Of a stretch of DNA of 6,714 nt, positions 1-4,656 are shown piece after piece. The translations under genes were made by a program, and so were the position numbers. Source of the DNA: Pseudomonadota bacterium (GTDB lineage Bacteria; Pseudomonadota; Alphaproteobacteria; Rhodobacterales; Rhodobacteraceae); NCBI GenBank assembly GCA_021813645.1, contig JAKAJW010000243.1, positions 1-6,714 of the forward strand, written 5' to 3'. How positions within the stretch are numbered: position 1 is the first letter of the stretch; every line of letters begins with the position of its first letter. The notes beneath the pieces are model-generated. The model saw nothing but the letters and a program-made list of their open reading frames with translations, was not told the origin of the DNA and did not search any database.

Positions 1-1
1 C

Positions 2-148
2 CTGAAGGAACAGATCATCTTCCCGGAGATCGACTTCGACAAGGTCGATGAGATCCTCGGCATGGACATCATCATCTGCACGACGGCGAAGACCGACGCG
101 GAAGCGAAGGCGCTGTTGAAGCACTTCAACATGCCGTTCAACAGCTGA
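2..148 (+). CDS. rplE: 50S ribosomal protein L5, C-terminal end (partial)
   Basis: The window opens inside this gene. The last 48 codons are present and read LKEQIIFPEIDFDKV... to ...LLKHFNMPFNS, then TGA at 146-148. The segments EQ-I-FPEID-DKV and GMDI-I-TTA-TD-EA--LL--F-MPF are the characteristic C-terminus of bacterial L5, a central-protuberance protein of the large subunit that binds 5S rRNA and contacts the P-site tRNA. Its place directly before rpsN matches the standard spc operon order. It is separated from rpsN by 16 nt. The 5' part and start codon lie outside the window, so length and start cannot be judged. The identity is firm. Confidence 0.96.
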   Translation: MKEQIIFPEIDFDKVDEILGMDIIICTTAKTDAEAKALLKHFNMPFNS

Positions 149-164
149 TCGCGGGAGAGAACAT

Positions 165-470
165 ATGGCTAAGAAATCCATGGTCGAACGCGAGCTGAAG
201 CGCCAGAAGCTGGTGCAGCGCTACGCGGCCAAGCGCGCCGCCCTGAAGGCGGTCGCCAACAACCAAGAGCTTTCGGTGGAAGAGCGGTTCAAGGCGAATC
301 TCAAACTCGCCCAGATGCCGCGCAATTCCTCGGCGACCCGGCTGCACAATCGCTGCCAGCTGACCGGCCGGCCGCACGCCTATTACCGCAAGCTGCAACT
401 GTCGCGGATCATGCTGCGCGACCTGGCCTCATTCGGCCAGATCCCCGGCATGGTGAAGTCGAGCTGGTAA
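165..470 (+). CDS. rpsN: 30S ribosomal protein S14, zinc-independent (C-minus) type
   Basis: A 101-residue S14, a small-subunit head protein that binds the 3' domain of 16S rRNA. The diagnostic C-terminal half is intact: LPRNSSATRLHNRC-type motif at about residues 51-64, then TGRPHAYYRKL (about 67-77) and the ending FGQIPGMVKSSW. There is only one cysteine and no paired CxxC motifs. It is therefore the long form that does not bind zinc, not the short zinc-ribbon form of about 61 residues. The ATG at 165 is preceded by GGGAG at 153-157, seven bases upstream. It follows rplE by 16 nt and its TAA stop (468-470) overlaps the rpsH Shine-Dalgarno sequence, so coordinated translation in the spc operon is likely. 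Length and motifs are normal. Confidence 0.97.
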   Translation: MAKKSMVERELKRQKLVQRYAAKRAALKAVANNQELSVEERFKANLKLAQMPRNSSATRLHNRCQLTGRPHAYYRKLQLSRIMLRDLASFGQIPGMVKSSW

Positions 471-480
471 GGAGATCGCG

Positions 481-879
481 ATGTATATCAACGATCCGAT
501 CGGCGACATGCTGGCCCGTATCCGCAACGCTTCGCTGCGCGGCAAATCCACTGTCGCCACGCCGGCGTCCAAGCTGCGCGCCTGGGTGCTCGACGTGCTG
601 ACCGACGAGGGCTACATCCGTGGCTACGAGAAGAAGGACACGGCGAACGGCCAGGGCGAACTGGTGATCTCGCTGAAGTACTTCGAGGGTGAGCCGGTGA
701 TCCGTGAGCTGAAGCGCGTCTCGACGCCCGGCCGTCGCGTCTACATGGGCGTGAAGGACATCCCGAGCGTCCGCAACGGGCTTGGCCTGTCGATCATCTC
801 GACGCCGAAGGGCGTCATGTCCGATGCCGCAGCGCGCTCCGCCAATGTCGGCGGCGAAGTGCTCTGCACGGTGTTCTAA
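481..879 (+). CDS. rpsH: 30S ribosomal protein S8
   Basis: A 132-residue S8, a primary 16S rRNA-binding protein of the small-subunit platform. In enterobacteria S8 is also the translational repressor of the spc operon. The N-terminal DPIGDMLARIRNA (about residues 5-17), the middle VIRELKRVSTPGRRVY, and the C-terminal STPKGVMSDAAARSANVGGEVLCTVF match the family; the last of these forms the RNA-binding core. The ATG at 481 is ten bases after the rpsN stop, and AAGGAG (469-474) overlaps that stop. The stop TAA at 877-879 in turn begins the Shine-Dalgarno sequence of rplF. The MRGK/LRGK-STV-TPASKLRAWVLDVL--EGYIRGYE stretch resembles Rhodobacteraceae S8 as I remember it. I did not identify an S8 autoregulatory binding site in the window. 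Confidence 0.97.
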   Translation: MYINDPIGDMLARIRNASLRGKSTVATPASKLRAWVLDVLTDEGYIRGYEKKDTANGQGELVISLKYFEGEPVIRELKRVSTPGRRVYMGVKDIPSVRNGLGLSIISTPKGVMSDAAARSANVGGEVLCTVF

Positions 880-889
880 GGAGGGTGGA

Positions 890-1423
890 ATGTCTCGTAT
901 TGGGAAGAAACCGGTCGAGCTTCCGAAGGGGGTGACCGCCTCCCTCTCCGGCCAGACCGTGGAAGTAAAGGGGCCGAAGGGCACCCGCAGCTTCACCGCG
1001 ACCGACGACGTGACCATCGTCATCGATGGCGCGCAGGTGACGGTGAGCCCGCGCGGCACCTCCAAGCGCGCTCGCGCGCAGTGGGGGATGAGCCGCACGA
1101 TGGTGGCGAACCTGGTGAAGGGCGTCACCACCGGCTTCAAGAAAGAGCTCGAGATCAACGGCGTGGGTTACCGCGCCCAGATGCAGGGCAACACGCTGAA
1201 GCTGGCGCTCGGTTACAGCCACGAAGTGAACTTTGAGGCGCCGAAGGGGGTGACGATCACCACCCCGAAGCAGACCGAGATCGTGGTGGAAGGCATCGAC
1301 GAACAGGTGGTCGGCCAGGTCGCCGCCAACATCCGCGAATGGCGTGGTCCCGAGCCCTACAAGGGCAAGGGGATCAAATACAAGGATGAGTTCATCTTCC
1401 GCAAGGAAGGCAAGAAGAAGTAA
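890..1423 (+). CDS. rplF: 50S ribosomal protein L6
   Basis: A 177-residue L6, a large-subunit protein near the factor-binding site and the sarcin-ricin loop. It has the normal two-domain length. The start MSRIGKKPVELPKGV is the usual L6 N-terminus, and the end RGPEPYKGKGIKYKDEFIFRKEGKKK contains the conserved PYKGKGI(R/K)Y signature. The frame stays open upstream to 782, inside rpsH. I chose ATG 890 because an AAGGAGG sequence (878-884) lies five bases before it and the family N-terminus begins exactly there. Gene spacing to rpsH is ten bases. Its TAA stop (1421-1423) overlaps AAGGGG, which serves rplR. Nothing is missing or unusual in the protein. Confidence 0.97.
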   Translation: MSRIGKKPVELPKGVTASLSGQTVEVKGPKGTRSFTATDDVTIVIDGAQVTVSPRGTSKRARAQWGMSRTMVANLVKGVTTGFKKELEINGVGYRAQMQGNTLKLALGYSHEVNFEAPKGVTITTPKQTEIVVEGIDEQVVGQVAANIREWRGPEPYKGKGIKYKDEFIFRKEGKKK

Positions 1424-1434
1424 GGGGCGCGAAA

Positions 1435-1794
1435 ATGGCGAACACGAAGAGAGATCTGTTCCTCAAGCGCCGCCTGCGCGTGCGGAACAAAATCAAGGCG
1501 ATGTCCAACGGCCGGCTGCGGCTGTCGGTGCACCGCTCGTCGAAGAACATCAGCGTGCAGCTGATCGACGACGTGAAGGGCGTGACCGTGGCCGCGGCCT
1601 CCTCGCTGGAGAAGGACCTGGGCGTGGTCGGCAAGAACAACGTCGAAGCGGCGGCCAAGGTCGGCGCGGCGATTGCCGAACGGGCCAAGAAGGCCGGGGT
1701 GGAAGAGTGCTTCTTCGACCGTGGCGGCTTCCTGTTCCACGGCAAGATCAAGGCCCTGGCCGAGGCCGCTCGCGAAGGCGGGCTGAAGTTCTGA
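1435..1794 (+). CDS. rplR: 50S ribosomal protein L18
   Basis: A 119-residue L18, which binds 5S rRNA together with L5 in the central protuberance. The basic N-terminus (KRDLFLKRRLRVRNKIK) is followed by RLRLSVHRSSKNISVQLIDD (about residues 27-46), and the end is FDRGGFLFHGKIKALAEAAREGGLKF, the L18 signature with FDRGG-LYHG-V-ALA-AAREGGL-F pattern. ATG 1435 is eleven bases after the rplF stop, with AAGGGG at 1422-1427. Unlike the other joints in this operon it ends in TGA (1792-1794) and is followed by a 116-nt folded spacer before rpsE, although an SD-like AAAGGG directly follows the stop. Protein length is typical for the family. Confidence 0.97.
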   Translation: MANTKRDLFLKRRLRVRNKIKAMSNGRLRLSVHRSSKNISVQLIDDVKGVTVAAASSLEKDLGVVGKNNVEAAAKVGAAIAERAKKAGVEECFFDRGGFLFHGKIKALAEAAREGGLKF

Positions 1795-1800
1795 AAGGGT

Positions 1801-1821
1801 GGGTGGCGCCTGGCGTCACCC
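1801..1821 (+). other. Stem-loop 1 of the rplR-rpsE spacer
   Basis: A nine-pair stem, GGGTGGCGC (1801-1809) with GCGTCACCC (1813-1821), closes a three-base CTG loop. As RNA it contains one G-U pair and no bulge. It begins seven bases after the rplR stop. No T-run follows, so it does not look like an intrinsic terminator. It is read by eye and no folding energy was computed. Confidence 0.6.
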
Positions 1822-1825
1822 CGAT

Positions 1826-1866
1826 GATCCGGGAGTCCGGCCCCTGTGGTCCGGCTCACCAGGATC
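1826..1866 (+). other. Stem-loop 2 of the rplR-rpsE spacer
   Basis: A longer interrupted hairpin. GATCC (1826-1830) pairs with GGATC (1862-1866), GAG (1833-1835) with CTC (1855-1857), CCGG (1837-1840) with CCGG (1851-1854), and CC (1842-1843) with GG (1848-1849) around a CTGT loop. Small internal loops and bulges separate the helices. The nested arrangement of four helices is more ordered than a single chance stem, but in GC-rich DNA this needs a statistical test. Confidence 0.45.
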
Positions 1867-1875
1867 GGCGTTAAC

Positions 1876-1891
1876 GGCGCAAGGCTGCGCC
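1876..1891 (+). other. Stem-loop 3, just upstream of the rpsE ribosome binding site
   Basis: A perfect six-pair stem GGCGCA (1876-1881) with TGCGCC (1886-1891) around an AGGC loop. GTT (1870-1872) can add three pairs with AAC (1892-1894) across a three-base bulge. It ends seven bases before the rpsE Shine-Dalgarno sequence AAGGGA (1899-1904), so the ribosome binding site itself stays unpaired. No T-run follows. Confidence 0.5.
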
Positions 1892-1910
1892 AACATGCAA
1901 GGGATGCCTT

Positions 1911-2489
1911 ATGGCTGAACGTGAAAATCGCCGGGAAGGCCGCGATCGTCGGGAAGACCGTCGCGACCGCGAGGAAACCCCGGAATTCGCCGATCGTCTC
2001 GTGGCGATCAACCGGGTGTCGAAGACGGTGAAGGGCGGCAAGCGTTTCGGCTTCGCGGCGCTCGTCGTCGTGGGCGACCAGCGCGGCCGCGTCGGCTTCG
2101 GCAAGGGCAAGGCCAAGGAAGTGCCGGAAGCGATCCGCAAGGCGACCGAACAGGCCAAGCGGAGCCTCGTGCGCGTGCCGCTGCGCGAGGGCCGGACGCT
2201 GCATCACGATATCGAGGGCCGTCACGGTGCCGGCCGCGTGGTGATGCGGGCCGCCGTTCCGGGGACCGGGATCATCGCCGGTGGCCCGATGCGCGCCGTG
2301 TTCGAGATGCTGGGGCTGCAGGATGTGGTGGCCAAGTCGCTCGGCACGCAGAACCCCTACAACATGATCCGCGCCACGATCGATGGCCTTAAGAAGGAAG
2401 CCAGCCCCCGGATGGTCGCGCAGCGTCGCGGCAAGAAGGTGGCCGACATTCTGAAGAAGGCCGAGACCGAAGTCGCGGCGGAAGCGTAA
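1911..2489 (+). CDS. rpsE: 30S ribosomal protein S5
   Basis: A 192-residue S5, which helps form the mRNA entry channel and affects decoding accuracy. After a charged N-terminal arm of about 22 residues comes the double-stranded-RNA-binding-like domain (EFADRLVAINRVSKTVKGGKRFGFAALVVVGD, about 26-57, then GRVGFGKGKAKEVPEAI). The C-terminal domain carries the conserved GAGRVVMRAAVPGTGIIAGGPMRAVFE segment (about 106-132) and the NPYNMIRAT motif. ATG 1911 has AAGGGA at 1899-1904, six bases upstream. The arm consists of Arg/Glu/Asp repeats (RENRREGRDRREDRRDREE) encoded by a short tandem DNA repeat. A 116-nt spacer separates it from rplR, while rpmD follows ten bases after its stop. Confidence 0.97.
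   Translation: MAERENRREGRDRREDRRDREETPEFADRLVAINRVSKTVKGGKRFGFAALVVVGDQRGRVGFGKGKAKEVPEAIRKATEQAKRSLVRVPLREGRTLHHDIEGRHGAGRVVMRAAVPGTGIIAGGPMRAVFEMLGLQDVVAKSLGTQNPYNMIRATIDGLKKEASPRMVAQRRGKKVADILKKAETEVAAEA
1927..1962 (+). repeat. Imperfect 18-bp tandem repeat inside rpsE
   Basis: Two adjacent 18-bp units, 1927-1944 and 1945-1962, agree at 14 of 18 positions by eye. They lie in frame with rpsE and encode the hexads NRREGR and DRREDR in the charged N-terminal arm of S5. The third-position differences suggest an old duplication under coding constraint, or simple codon bias over an Arg/Glu-rich stretch. Confidence 0.5.
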
Positions 2490-2499
2490 GGAGAGCGTC

Positions 2500-2688
2500 A
2501 TGGCCAAGACCATCGTCGTGAAGCAGGTGGCCTCCGCCGCCCGCCGCCCCGCGGTGCAGACCGCCACGCTGAAGGGCCTGGGGCTGAACAAGCTGAACCG
2601 GACCCGTGAGCTGGAAGACACGCCGTCGGTGCGCGGCATGGTGAATTCCATCCCGCATCTGGTGAAGATCGTCGAAGAGCGGGGCTGA
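2500..2688 (+). CDS. rpmD: 50S ribosomal protein L30
   Basis: A 62-residue L30, a small surface protein of the large subunit present in many but not all bacteria. The start KTIVVKQVASAARRP, the central LKGLGLNKLNRTRELEDTPSVRGM (about residues 22-45) and the end VNSIPHLVKIVEE match the bacterial L30 family, whose proteins are usually about 58-64 residues. ATG 2500 lies ten bases after the rpsE stop, with AAGGAG (2488-2493) overlapping that stop. In most bacteria rplO and secY follow directly. Here a hairpin terminator and an oppositely oriented gene follow instead, so rpmD is the last gene of this transcript. Confidence 0.96.
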   Translation: MAKTIVVKQVASAARRPAVQTATLKGLGLNKLNRTRELEDTPSVRGMVNSIPHLVKIVEERG

Positions 2689-2708
2689 TCGTCCGCCCCG
2701 TTCCGGCC

Positions 2709-2722
2709 GGCCCCGCGGGGCC
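2709..2722. repeat. 14-bp perfect palindrome downstream of rpmD
   Basis: GGCCCCGCGGGGCC reads the same on both strands. In RNA from either direction it can form a five-pair stem with a CGCG loop. A second palindrome, GCCGATCGGC, lies at 2725-2734. Both sit in the 99-nt convergent intergenic region, before the main terminator hairpin. They may be secondary 3'-end structures, but neither has a T-run and very GC-rich DNA produces such palindromes readily. Confidence 0.4.
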
Positions 2723-2744
2723 GCGCCGATCGGCAGAAACCGCG

Positions 2745-2771
2745 CGCCCCGGCCCAACGGCCGGGGTGTTT
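2745..2771 (+). terminator. Probable intrinsic terminator of the spc transcript after rpmD
   Basis: CCCCGGCC (2747-2754) and GGCCGGGG (2759-2766) form a perfect eight-pair stem around a CAAC loop. G2746 with T2767 and C2745 with G2768 can extend it. TTT follows at 2769-2771 within TGTTTGCATT, which is a weak T-tract. It lies 58 nt after the rpmD stop and just before the 3' end of the convergent gene. On the - strand the stem is followed by a GC-rich run with only GGTTT, so termination of the opposite transcript here would be weaker. Confidence 0.65.
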
Positions 2772-2787
2772 GCATTCTGGGGGCCGG

Positions 2788-3411
2788 CTATTCTGGGGCC
2801 CGGGCGTATTTCTCCACGAAGGCCTCCGCCGGCAGCTGGCGGAAATCCTCCAGCCGGGCGCGCAGCAGGTCGTGCGGCCAGTCCCACCAGGCGAGCGCCA
2901 GGAGCCGCTCGGCCAGCGCCGGGGCGAAGCGCGGCCGGATCGGCTGGGCCGGTACCCCGCCGACGATCTGATAGGGCGCCACGTCCTTCGTCACCACTGC
3001 CATCGCGGCCACCACCGCGCCATGGCCGATCCGCACCTCGGGCCGGATCACCGCGCCATGGCCGATCCAGCAGTCATGGCCGATCTCGGCACGGCGGGCG
3101 CGGCGGCGGGCGAAGAAGTCGGCATCGGGCGCGGCATCGTCCCAGTAATCGGCGGAGCGGTAGAGGAAATGATGCAGGCTGGCGTTCGCCATCGGATGGT
3201 CGGTCGGGCCGATGCGGACGAAGGCGGCGATATTGGCGAATTTGCCGATCGTCGCATTGGCGATGTCGGCGTAGCGGTCGCAATAACTGTAGTCGCCGAA
3301 CTGGCTGTGGGCGATCCGGCTGCCGCGGCCGATCTCGACATAACGGCCGAAGCGGCTGGCCTCGATCTCGCACTCGGGGTGGATCAGGGGTGCCTCGCCC
3401 AGTTTCGCCAT
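2788..3411 (-). CDS. Hexapeptide-repeat (left-handed beta-helix) acyltransferase of the phosphonate-associated family
   Basis: A 207-residue protein built of hexapeptide repeats, the fold of acetyl-CoA-dependent acyltransferases that act as trimers. Helix turns run through LIHPECEIEASRFGRYVEIG (about 9-28), SQFGDYSYCDRYADIANATIGKFANIAAFVRIG (36-68) and IGHDCWIGHGAVIRPEVRIGHGAVVAAMAVVTKDVAPYQIVGGVPAQPIR (110-159). A loop with DHPMANASLHHFLYRS (71-86) carries H72, the likely catalytic histidine by analogy with xenobiotic acetyltransferases. The C-terminus (ERLLALAWWDWPHDLLRARLEDFR) resembles the hexapeptide transferase family found in C-P lyase (phn) clusters. No phn gene is visible here, so the substrate is unknown. 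I chose ATG 3411 because GAGGGG (3418-3423) lies six bases upstream; an in-frame GTG at 3444 has no clear ribosome binding site. It lies 96 nt after rodA on the same strand and may be cotranscribed. Confidence 0.85.
   Translation of the reverse strand: MAKLGEAPLIHPECEIEASRFGRYVEIGRGSRIAHSQFGDYSYCDRYADIANATIGKFANIAAFVRIGPTDHPMANASLHHFLYRSADYWDDAAPDADFFARRRARRAEIGHDCWIGHGAVIRPEVRIGHGAVVAAMAVVTKDVAPYQIVGGVPAQPIRPRFAPALAERLLALAWWDWPHDLLRARLEDFRQLPAEAFVEKYARAPE
3013..3068 (-). repeat. Two exact 20-bp direct repeats inside the acyltransferase gene
   Basis: The same 20 bases, CACCGCGCCATGGCCGATCC on the + strand, occur at 3013-3032 and 3049-3068, offset by exactly 36 bp. A ten-base remnant, CATGGCCGAT, recurs at 3075-3084. 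They encode the IGHGAV hexapeptide of the beta-helix twice, twelve residues apart. The identity extends through synonymous positions, which suggests a recent duplication or conversion of coil-coding DNA. Confidence 0.7.
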
Positions 3412-3417
3412 GCGCTG

Positions 3418-3423
3418 CCCCTC
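3418..3423 (-). promoter_or_regulatory. Ribosome binding site that decides the acyltransferase start
   Basis: On the - strand GAGGGG lies six bases before ATG 3411. The alternative in-frame GTG at 3442-3444 has no comparable sequence at suitable distance, and its extra residues (MAEGSQAEGQR) look unlike the family N-terminus. This supports the shorter protein. Confidence 0.6.
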
Positions 3424-3465
3424 TGCCTGCGACCCTTCGGCCACTTGTCTAACCCGCCCAGATCA

Positions 3466-3494
3466 CGGCCCGGCGACAGTCCTGAGCCGGGCCG
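3466..3494 (-). terminator. Stem-loop between rodA and the acyltransferase gene (weak or leaky terminator, or mRNA-stabilising hairpin)
   Basis: CGGCCCGGC (3466-3474) and GCCGGGCCG (3486-3494) form a perfect nine-pair stem around an 11-base loop. It begins 14 nt after the rodA stop in the direction of transcription. The sequence after it on the - strand (TGATCTGGGCGGG) is not T-rich, so it does not fit a standard intrinsic terminator. It could mark an RNA 3' end after processing, or damp expression of the downstream gene. Confidence 0.4.
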
Positions 3495-3499
3495 CGGGT

Positions 3500-3521
3500 G
3501 CGGCCGGTCAGCGTCGGCCGC
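3500..3521 (-). other. Inverted repeat spanning the rodA stop codon
   Basis: GCGGCCG (3500-3506) and CGGCCGC (3515-3521) can pair as a seven-base stem around an eight-base loop that contains the rodA TGA stop (3508-3510). With the hairpin at 3466-3494 it makes two closely spaced stem-loops at the end of the rodA message. Its position inside coding sequence means chance GC composition is a real alternative. Confidence 0.35.
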
Positions 3522-4656
3522 GCGGGCGGTGGATATGGGCGCTTTGCACCAGGCCGAAGGCGCCCATCAGCACCAGCATGGCCGAACCGCCATAGGACAC
3601 CAGCGGCAGCGGCACGCCCACCACCGGGGCGAGCCCCATCACCATCGACATGTTGACCGCGAAGTAGAAGAAGAAGGTGGCCGCCACCCCCACCGTCAGC
3701 AGCGAGGCGAAGCGGTCCTTGTTGTTCATCGCCGAATGCAGGCAGAACAGGATGATGAGCGCATAGAGCACCAGCAGCGTGGTGGTGCCGAGAAAGCCGA
3801 ATTCCTCGCCGAGCGTGGTGAAGATGAAGTCTGTGTGCTTCTCGGGCAGGAAGTTGAGCCGCGACTGGGTGCCCTGCAGGAAGCCCCGCCCGGCCCAGCC
3901 GCCGGAGCCGAGCGCGATCTTCGCCTGGCTGATGTGATATCCGGCGCCGAGCGGGTCCATGCCGGGGTCGAGGAAGATGTCGATCCGCTTGAACTGATAG
4001 TCCTTCAGCAGCTGCCAGGAGGTGCCGCGCGACATCATCACCGCCGCCACCAGCCCGACGCCGAGCGTTCCGACAGCGGCGAAATACCACCAACTGACCC
4101 CGGCCACGAACATCACCACGGCGCCGCCCATCAGCAGCAGCAGCGCGGTGCCGAGGTCGGGCTGCTTCAGCACCAGCGCGGTCGGAATCAGGATCAGCAG
4201 CACCGGGATCAACACCCAGAACGGCCGCGAGACCCGCTTGACGTCGAGCCAGTCGTAATAGGAGGCCAGCAGCATCACCAGGGTGATCTTGGCCAGTTCC
4301 GAGGGCTGCAGGCGCATGAAGCCGAGGTTGATCCAGCGCTGCGCCCCCATCCCGACCGAGCCGGCGACATCGACCAGCACCAGAAGCATGAGCGAGATCA
4401 GATAGGCGACGCCCGAGATATTGCGCCAATACCAGATCGGCACGAAGCCAAAGGCGAACATGACCAGAAGCCCGGCGGCGAAGCGGAACATCTGCGGCTC
4501 GGCCCAGGGCCGCAGCGAGCCGCCGGCCACCGAATAGAGCATCAGGAACCCCGCCGAGGCCACCGCCGTCAGCAGCACCACCAGCGCCCAGTTCAGATAG
4601 AGCGCCTTGGCCAGGCCGGTGGGCACCGTCTTGAGATTGTATTCGAGATAGCTCAT
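3508..4656 (-). CDS. rodA: Rod-shape SEDS peptidoglycan glycosyltransferase RodA
   Basis: A 382-residue polytopic inner-membrane protein of the SEDS family. It polymerises lipid II into glycan strands during elongation, working as a complex with PBP2. About ten hydrophobic segments are visible, the first near residues 22-41. Family landmarks are W108 in GAQRWI, QPSELAK (117-123), KQPDLGTALL (164-173), the extracellular PEKHTDFIFT (271-280) with D276 as the likely catalytic aspartate, and the C-terminal GLAPVVGVPLPLVSYGGSAM (341-360). ATG 4656 overlaps the mrdA stop by four bases (ATGA) with no strong Shine-Dalgarno sequence, so translation is probably coupled to mrdA. The start MSYLEYNLKTVPTGL and the length fit Rhodobacteraceae RodA as I remember it. 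FtsW is less likely, because the mrdA partner lies directly upstream. Confidence 0.96.
   Translation of the reverse strand: MSYLEYNLKTVPTGLAKALYLNWALVVLLTAVASAGFLMLYSVAGGSLRPWAEPQMFRFAAGLLVMFAFGFVPIWYWRNISGVAYLISLMLLVLVDVAGSVGMGAQRWINLGFMRLQPSELAKITLVMLLASYYDWLDVKRVSRPFWVLIPVLLILIPTALVLKQPDLGTALLLLMGGAVVMFVAGVSWWYFAAVGTLGVGLVAAVMMSRGTSWQLLKDYQFKRIDIFLDPGMDPLGAGYHISQAKIALGSGGWAGRGFLQGTQSRLNFLPEKHTDFIFTTLGEEFGFLGTTTLLVLYALIILFCLHSAMNNKDRFASLLTVGVAATFFFYFAVNMSMVMGLAPVVGVPLPLVSYGGSAMLVLMGAFGLVQSAHIHRPRGRR

Noticed and set aside
782..889. N-terminal extension of L6 upstream of ATG 890
   Set aside because: The extension lies inside rpsH in another frame and reads as Arg/Ser-rich shadow. The family N-terminus and an AAGGAGG site both point to 890.
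1344..1874. Open frame of 176 codons on the + strand overlapping rplF and rplR
   Set aside because: Apart from the short ATG 1824 tail treated as a finding, it is an out-of-frame shadow of rplF and rplR with Arg/Gly-rich sequence.
1795..1910. Intrinsic terminator or internal promoter in the rplR-rpsE spacer
   Set aside because: None of the three hairpins is followed by a T-run, and I see no convincing -35/-10 pair in this GC-rich stretch.
1392..2651. Open frame of 419 codons on the - strand
   Set aside because: It is antisense to rplR, rpsE and rpmD, which are certain genes, and it crosses their spacer. The composition is low-complexity Arg/Ala/Leu/Pro/Ser with no domain.
3412..3444. GTG start of the acyltransferase at 3444
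   Set aside because: There is no adequate ribosome binding site before it, whereas ATG 3411 has GAGGGG at six bases and gives a family-like N-terminus.
3412..3507. Promoter for the acyltransferase in the gap after rodA
   Set aside because: A TTAGACA on the - strand weakly resembles a -35 box, but no suitable -10 element follows at 16-18 bases.
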